From Diphasiastrum complanatum (lineage: Eukaryota; Streptophyta; Lycopodiopsida; Lycopodiales; Lycopodiaceae): 64,000 bases of DNA. A model generated the notes under the pieces. It worked only from the letters and a program-made list of their open reading frames with translations, made no database searches and was not told the DNA's origin. The position numbers and the translations under genes were made by a program. The stretch is from positions 14,740,963 through 14,804,962 of the forward strand of contig CM055102.1 of assembly GCA_029204225.1 (NCBI GenBank), read 5' to 3'. Below, one piece after another: positions 57,948-64,000 of this stretch (positions are counted from its first letter, which is position 1; each line of letters opens with the position of its first letter).

Positions 57948-60030
57948 CTTATTCTCTATTCTAGATCAATTTGATCTATGTACATGGTTTGGTAATGTCC
58001 CACCAAGCCCCAACAATATTCTCCCACCAAAACTAATGACAGTCTTGCGACAACTGCCTCAATGCTTAAGTGATGTGTAGTTGGAGGAAGCTTATTGGTC
58101 TCAATAACAAAATAAAAGTTTGTTTGTTCCAAGAAAAGCGTAGATAATGATTCGCTTACATAAAACCTACTACTATATTTCTGAATGTATATACAAACAG
58201 AAAATGTGACTTCATTGAAACATGACCCTACTATCGTTAATCCTATCGCCACCTTGGATTATAACATTAAGAGTTATCTCACCCTCATATTTGCTATACA
58301 TTGACATGTGTTCTATGTTGGATCTTATGTATAACAAGCTCTTTAAATGGATGATCTTTAAGTGCTGATGCACACGTAGCTTCGTATAAAGAATTGTTGA
58401 GACTGTACATTATTCACCATATCTAAGTGACTCTGTGTTTGATAAATCTTGTTCTACAAAGACTAGTTCTTGTGAATTGTGTCACAAAATTCACATCCGA
58501 AGTAGTTGGCATATCCATGACATTTCTCTTTGACAATGCTTCAACTAGCTTTGATTCTCCTTTGCATTCACAACCAGCCATGCAACCCACAGTTTTGTAT
58601 CTTTCAATTATATAACATCTAGGTGAGAATCACAATGATTACTCGGAGTTGCCTTGTTTTGTTCTTTTTTTTTTTTCTTCTTCTTCTAGATGATCAATAG
58701 TATGTTCCATTGTGGAAGAGTTATTTGAAGAAACATGAAGTTTCTACCCACAAAGCATTGCTGGCTTATGAACAAAAACCTGCAGATATACACGTAATGG
58801 GCCAATAGGCCTACCTGCAGAAATACATGGGAACTGCCCACAGGCAGAAACCATAAACAATTGCAACCACAATACAAATGGCTTTAATGAAAGCAACAAA
58901 GGTCAACGATGGCAACCACAAAGCAAAGCATACGGTCCATTACAAAGCCAAGGAAAATCGAAAGAAACTGCAAGTACCCACTTGCGATCAACTAGCGAAG
59001 ACAGAAGGCTACCGAAGGAACCTCACATACGGCCTGCAAATGGTTTCAATGTTCAAGGCAACAAACTGAAACCAAACCGAAGGAAACCACAAGTCAACAC
59101 TTGTGGTCCAGTGCAACAGACCGAAGTCGAAGCATAAGAGTCCCAGCTTACGATCCAATGCGAAGTAAGCCAAAGTAAGCTGGAGCTTGCAGTCACCTAC
59201 GAAGCAAACACAAAGTAGTCCACGAAGGAAGCTGACTGAAAGCCACCGTAAAGTCAACACTTACGGTTCACAACGGTTCTCTCCTCTCGAAGAGACGAAC
59301 CGCCCGAGCACCGTAGCACCGCAGAAGCCCTTGCTACAGTCTGTCTGCAGTTGCTTGCCAAATGCCTTTGCCAAAGGCCTCACGCTTTGAAGAACCTTCA
59401 CAATTGCAGAGACACCGCAAGGAAATGATTGTGGTCACATACGCCTCACAGACAGCTGCAAAAACGACGGATTTTCATGACCCAAGTACCAAGGAAGATC
59501 ATCAATGAAGTACCAGCATAGAGAACGGACTCCACGGACGACGACGACGCACAACTGGAAGCCGTTAGAAGAGCTTAACCAATTTCTTGTAATCAAATGA
59601 TTAGCATAAACTCCCTTTTTCTCTAATCCTATATAAACAGGATGAACGAGAGAGATGAGTTGGTTGTTTTTGATGTGTCAGGGTTAGTCATGCAGTAGTA
59701 GACACACATTGTCACACAAACATATATCGAATTATCAGAAGCTAGTTCCTCGTAAGAGAGAACAACTCTCTTGTGCCGACGCGCTGATATGGGAAACAGA
59801 CAATGCTTGAAAATGTTGTTGTAAATTTATTTATGAAAATAGAGTTGCGACATTCTATTTATGGTGTGTAATTTGTGAATGATTTTGATGCTTGCTTACA
59901 ATAGATATATTTCCGCTATTATTAACATTATCTATTGTTCATAAACTTAAATCGGCTCTGCAGTGTCAGTTGGAAGAGGATAGATCTTAGTGCACAACAA
60001 TAGTTGTGGCTAAGAGAATAGGAATTAGAA
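57948..60030. other. Unassigned stretch with an LTR-like promoter part
   Basis: No gene is recognised. Frames of 60-98 codons occur on both strands without family motifs. About 58880-59400 is GC-richer than its surroundings, with AAGCA/ACCGAAG-type runs. At 59460-59830 a TATA sequence (CCTATATAAACAGG, about 59626-59639) follows a CACGACGACG-like stretch and resembles an LTR promoter, but no matching second copy was found. Confidence 0.4.
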
Positions 60031-60285
60031 TTATGATTCAGAGGTTCCAACGTTATTAGCCATTTCTTGTGGCACGAACTTTACCACTTTTGTTGATGGA
60101 TTAACTTTGACCATTTGCTCTCCATTCTCAAATGTGATATTTCCTGTTCTCCAATTATGGATTACATTACCAGCTCTTAACCATTGTTGTGCAGCAGCAT
60201 AGATATCATATGGCCCATTAACACCATGATTTGATCGGGCGGTATCATCCAATGGTCCTGACTTGAAAATGCTTCCGACAACCAT
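60031..60285 (-). pseudogene. Possible gypsy-type protease fragment
   Basis: This 84-codon minus-strand frame reads GPYDIYAAAQQWLRAGNVIH and NWRTGNITFENGEQMVKVNP. The pattern resembles the end of retropepsin in gypsy-type polyproteins ('yDiilGr.WL...g.i.dw..g.i.f....'), with the usual LGR region altered. It is fused upstream to a copia gag fragment, so the ATG at 60285 is probably not a real start. The assignment is tentative. Confidence 0.35.
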
Positions 60286-60289
60286 ATCA

Positions 60290-60720
60290 ATAATAGCATT
60301 TGCCCTTTTTCTTCTTTTGCTTCATGGAAGATTTGCCTTGATCATCATCTTCCCTGGACTTTTTGTGGCCCTTTTTATGAGCTACTACTTGCCCTTGGCT
60401 ACAATGCTTAAGCTTCTAGTGTGGCTTGCCAACTTTTTACCACCTCACGTCTTTGTTCTTCATACAACAAGATGTTGTGAAGATCTTCAAAGGTTGGTAA
60501 TCTCTCCCTTGGCGATGGAACTCACAAACATTTGAATTTTTTTTAAACACCACTCATGATTCTATGCAGTAACTCAATATCTCTTATAGGATCTCCAATC
60601 GCTCCAAGTTGATTTCTTAGCTTCTTGATTCGTGTGAAGAATAATCCCTTGTGTTCTCATTTTTCTCCACTAGTATGCTATTCAGTTTGGTTTTCAAAAA
60701 TATTATAAGACAAGGATTCA
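60290..60720 (-). pseudogene. Copia C5 gag fragment
   Basis: The minus strand near 60700-60560 reads FFTRIKKLRNQLGAIGDPIR in one frame and, from about 60515, ERLPTFEDLHNILLYEEQRR followed by EVVKSWQATLEA. Both match the gag of the plus-strand C5 copy (42190-42420). The fragment ends at KGKCYY, the start of the zinc knuckle, where the protease-like sequence takes over. Stops and shifts are present. Confidence 0.75.
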
Positions 60721-62776
60721 ATGTTTGGTACTGAATTAAACACATTTCATGCACCATTCGTTGATATGATGTCACTCACATGAACAATGACATGATCCTT
60801 CATTGAGGATAATGCCTTATGTGCCATTTTATTGTATGATGTTCGGTGTAAGGTACATGATGCTATAGAAGGCATGATCTGTTGGCGCCTAAAAAGCTTC
60901 AAATTAGATTTTTTCTTGTTTCATGATAAAATTGAGGCATAATAATATGATTGACAGCTTTGTTGGGTTAATTTTAGAGCCTATTGACTGTTGTTGATGT
61001 CACATATGAGCCATAAATGAAATTTTGATGCTTTTATAATGTTAAAAGTGCGTCAATATATTGTTCTTTTGCATGTTGACTTCTCAAACATGGGAATGGT
61101 AGTACTCTAAATGACATAGAAATACGTGAAGCCAATAATTACAACACCTACTTTTGTCGAGAATTGAGAAAGTTATCAATGTTTGAAGTTTGGCCAGTTT
61201 TTAACATTTCTACAACTTTTTTTTTGGTTACAACACTGATGCATGCATCTGTGTGCGCATAAAATCTTATGTGGGGACTTGAAATAAGTTCGATTGTGTT
61301 TTTGGAGCGCTGCATAACTGGTCTACAATGATTTTGAGTGGTTATGTGTTTGGCATAATTGTTATACTAATTCTATGATGAGAAACAAATTTTCTTTGAA
61401 TTTGGTATTGTGCAAATAATAAAAAACTCAATGAATTGATATGTTAGAATAAATCTTTCAAGCTATCATACAATGTAGCAATGTCTGTTATAAATTGAAC
61501 TCATTATTAACAATGAAAGAACTGATCGAGTTGACCTTAATTAAATCTCTTTCAAAAAAAGAAATTCATATAAATTGGTTGAAAGTCATCTTAATATGGT
61601 ATACTTCAGATCCATATGATCAATTGATAGTTCGATTTGGTTCAAGCTACTTGGACATGAACAATGTTGCAAGGAGCTTGTAAAAATTTCTTCATTTCTA
61701 GCAAATTGTAAATGGAGTAATTATTAGTAACTTAAAAAGTTGGTTGACTTTAGCAGTACATTGCTTACAAGTCATTTACTTTATGAGTCATTGAGATTCA
61801 TCACACATGTTATGTGCATATAATATATCGAATTCTTGGTGGTAGACTACTTATTTATTGAGAAATAGACTCGATTGTTAGTGTTGGTATCCCGTAGAGC
61901 TCAATTAGACGATATAACCTAACAAACCCAAGAATAGCAAGAGGAATATTCATTACATATGTCTTTCTTGTGGAGAGAGACTTTGGAATGATTCTTATGT
62001 TTTCTAAGTTGTGTGTTTGGAGTTACGCTCTTGTATTCTCTAATGATTAAGTATGACATGGAGATCTAGTAAGTTACGATTGTCAAATCATGATTCTTAA
62101 GTGTTTATGATTGACGGATCATAAATATGCACTTGATTATTATTAGAGGATTAAGTGGAAATGCAATGACTTAGAAATATTGATGAGTAATTCTTGATTC
62201 TAAATTGAGACAATAAATTAGATCAATGTTTTGAAAAATCTTATTCTCTTTGCTCCAATAAATATGTTCAAGACATATGTGTCTCACAAGCATTCTCATT
62301 GGGAAGATTACTTTCCTTGAAGGGGGTTTGCTTATGTTAGTGGAGGATACTTTGCTACATATTATAGTCCATTTATGCTTGGGTGTTCAACCTAAATCTC
62401 CAATTATTATGGAGACATAAAATTTATTAAGTTTTAGAAGATTGTAGATTTCCTACACGAGATGGTGGAAATGGTGCAATTAACTCATGCGAATGTTTGT
62501 GGTACTCATGATAGACTTAGAACTTGTATGAGTCTTAATCAATGTCCTATAGATTTTAAGTTGGTTTACGGGTTATGTCTTAGGACTCTTAAATATTCTA
62601 AGAATATATGTTTTAGGAAGCGTCACAAATTGTCTAAGAGATATTGTGGATAATTTTTGACTATGATTGTATTGATTGTGGTGATTCACCCAACGTGTCA
62701 TGTAAATAAGTGAGAATTAAGTCTACATGAAGGTGATGTCTTTGGCTTCGAGAGGATCAAACCCAAAGATAAAGAA
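60721..62776. other. Unassigned stretch
   Basis: AT-rich, no recognisable gene. Short frames such as 61495-61683 and 62462-62653 have no family motif, although the latter region may be degraded retrotransposon sequence. Confidence 0.45.
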
Positions 62777-62992
62777 TTGAAAAATCATTGTATCTCTAAG
62801 TGCTTAATCAAATGGACAAGTCAAAATGATGATACTGATTCTTGGGATATAGTCGAAAGCGTGCAAGTAACTTCCCTAAAATTCACTTATAAGAACAGAA
62901 GTAGTTCAAGAAGGAAAAATGCTATCCATGTCCAATACCAAGTATTTGGAATAATCCTTAACATGGGTACTAGGCCCTCCAATACTACTTAA
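62777..62992 (+). pseudogene. Possible gypsy chromodomain-like tail
   Basis: A 71-codon frame reads CISKCLIKWTSQNDDTDSWD, then IVESVQVTSLKF. It resembles the better tail at 25100-25267 (HLV.WKGCIDDDDSWE) and could be the last part of a gypsy polyprotein. Nothing upstream supports it and no polypurine tract follows clearly. Confidence 0.3.
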
Positions 62993-63475
62993 ACCTCGAA
63001 ATTTTATTCAGGGCCAAGTTATTAATCAATAACCTTGTGAGTGCCTAGGCACTCCTATAGTGACATGTGGACTATCTATTCTATCACAAATAGACTATCC
63101 AACAACATACAATGCTCGAGACGAAAAAACGAGGCTTTCACAATTACATTAATGAGAGACCTTCATTTAAATTGTGACACTCTAAGGAAGAATTACCCTA
63201 ACCATGAGGGATAGGATTACAATGGCCCTAACCATTAGGATACAGCCCTAATGGCATGGAAATAGTGTTTGAGGCCAAAACACAAATAAATTTCAACCTT
63301 TCTTGGGCCTTGTCGGCCAGCGACCTTGAAGGTCGGCAGGATACTGGGATTTGAGGGTCTTACGATAAGAGCACGAAGTGATTCAGGCTTGTCACCGTTG
63401 GATCTTACTTAAGCCATTCAGATCTTGCCACGTTTTCTTAGATTGGTTTTTGGAAAGCATCTGAGTGGCTGCGTA
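62993..63475. other. Unassigned stretch with palindrome
   Basis: No gene. GAGTGCCTAGGCACTC (63039-63054) is a perfect 16-bp palindrome, preceded by a small GTTATT/AATAAC hairpin at 63018-63033. Confidence 0.5.
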
Positions 63476-63712
63476 CCACGTGGCAATAATCTAATGGGCT
63501 AAGTGTTAAATCTGTCGTGCCATCAAGGCTCATAGCTCGAGGGTCACGCTCTTTGGGCCCAATGTCCTTTGGTTTTAGGGCACAGCCCCTTTCCCCACGT
63601 GCCCCCTCCCATGCCTAATGGCACTTGGACTATAAATCCAGCCACTCAGATCTCTGCCACGTGCTAGTCTGGACACGTGGACAGTTGTGAATGGGTATCT
63701 AAAATGACGTGG
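63476..63712 (+). promoter_or_regulatory. Promoter-like region with ACGTG motifs and TATA box
   Basis: CCACGTGG at 63476, CACGTG at 63597, 63658 and 63674, and TGACGTGG at 63705 are G-box or ABRE-like sites bound by plant bZIP and bHLH factors. CTATAAATCC, a TATA-like box, is at about 63630. A pyrimidine-rich stretch that could be a 5' untranslated region follows at 63780-63900. Whether this drives a gene or an LTR element beyond the window cannot be seen. Confidence 0.45.
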
Positions 63713-63851
63713 CTAGATCTGAACGTCTAGGAGAAAATCGAACGGCGGAGGATCTGAAATCGTAGCGTGCCATTCTGATACAAGTGCCCCCTCCCTCCCT
63801 TCCAATCGCATTGCACTCTTTCTCTCTTTTCTCTTCCTTTTCTTCTCTCTT

Positions 63852-63886
63852 TCTCTGCTCTCTGCTCTCTGCTCTCTGCTCTCTGC
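63852..63886 (+). repeat. (TCTCTGC)5 tandem repeat
   Basis: Five perfect 7-bp units within a longer CT-rich tract (about 63785-63900). Confidence 0.93.
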
Positions 63887-64000
63887 TCTCTCTCTCGCCT
63901 TTGCTCTCGCCTCGCTTGGCAGGCGTGTATGCTTCGCATTTCTGGCCTGCTCCTCATTCCTCATGCTTCTTACATTTTCCGGATCTCAGGTCTCCAACCA

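Noticed and set aside
60263-60535. Hydrophobic 90-codon plus-strand frame resembling a membrane protein
   Set aside because: It is the antisense shadow of the copia gag fragment on the minus strand.
63713-63964. Arg/Glu-rich minus-strand proteins
   Set aside because: Low-complexity translation of the CT-rich tract; the region looks like a 5' leader on the plus strand.

Overview
This window looks like nuclear DNA of a land plant with a large, transposon-rich genome. The evidence is plant-type Ty1/copia and Ty3/gypsy LTR retrotransposons in almost every kilobase, their primer sites (plant-type tRNA-iMet and tRNA-Asp complements), GT-AG introns and long CT microsatellites. A gymnosperm would fit the amount of old nested debris, but the sequence alone does not settle the species. 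I found no intact single-copy host gene, rRNA, tRNA or CRISPR array.

Layout. 1-1.66 kb is mostly unassigned, with a possible gypsy integrase tail. 1.66-9.1 kb holds a TG..CA LTR (family G1), a tRNA-Asp primer site and a long leader, followed by a frameshifted chromodomain-bearing gypsy polyprotein and an unrelated LTR. 9.2-13.6 kb is a mosaic of copia gag, gypsy pol and a misplaced copia leader. 15.4-20.0 kb is a non-autonomous copia-family element (C2) with an unknown 183-codon ORF. 20.4-22.3 kb is a decayed Ser/Thr-rich coiled-coil gene. 22.3-24.8 kb is minus-strand gypsy gag/protease and a copia tail. 24.8-31.2 kb is a nest: two LTR families (G1, G2) interrupted by a complete element C1 (25533-30734, duplication CCTTG). 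In C1, integrase, RT and RNase H are replaced by about 1.9 kb of unrecognised coding-like DNA. 31.2-32.6 kb has gypsy and copia gag relics. 32.6-37.8 kb is a minus-strand autonomous-type C2 copy without its 5' LTR. 37.8-41 kb is copia and gypsy debris, and 41.8-44.0 kb a copia gag-integrase relic (C5).

The outstanding region is 44.0-48.0 kb. Its minus strand carries a decayed multi-exon gene whose residues and spacing match the catalytic core of RAG1/Transib-type transposases: D, D, CxxC, HxxxxH, E, with three GT-AG introns. A second, unrecognised intron-containing gene on the plus strand runs towards it, so the two are convergent. It looks like the remains of a DNA transposon of a kind not usually reported in plants.

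48.6-57.3 kb is a copia element (C4) split by a young, nearly complete copia element (C3, 50870-56978, duplication AAATG, two nearly identical 682-bp LTRs, one frameshift). 57.5-64 kb holds a third G1 LTR relic, small copia and gypsy fragments, and a promoter-like stretch with several ACGTG motifs at the right end.

How the parts relate: autonomous-type copies (C2 at 32.6-37.8 kb, C3) could have supplied proteins for non-autonomous relatives (C2 at 15.4 kb, C1). Nesting gives relative ages: C3 is younger than C4, and C1 younger than G2. Most stop codons in the old copies are one C-to-T change from a sense codon, as expected for methylated, silenced repeats.
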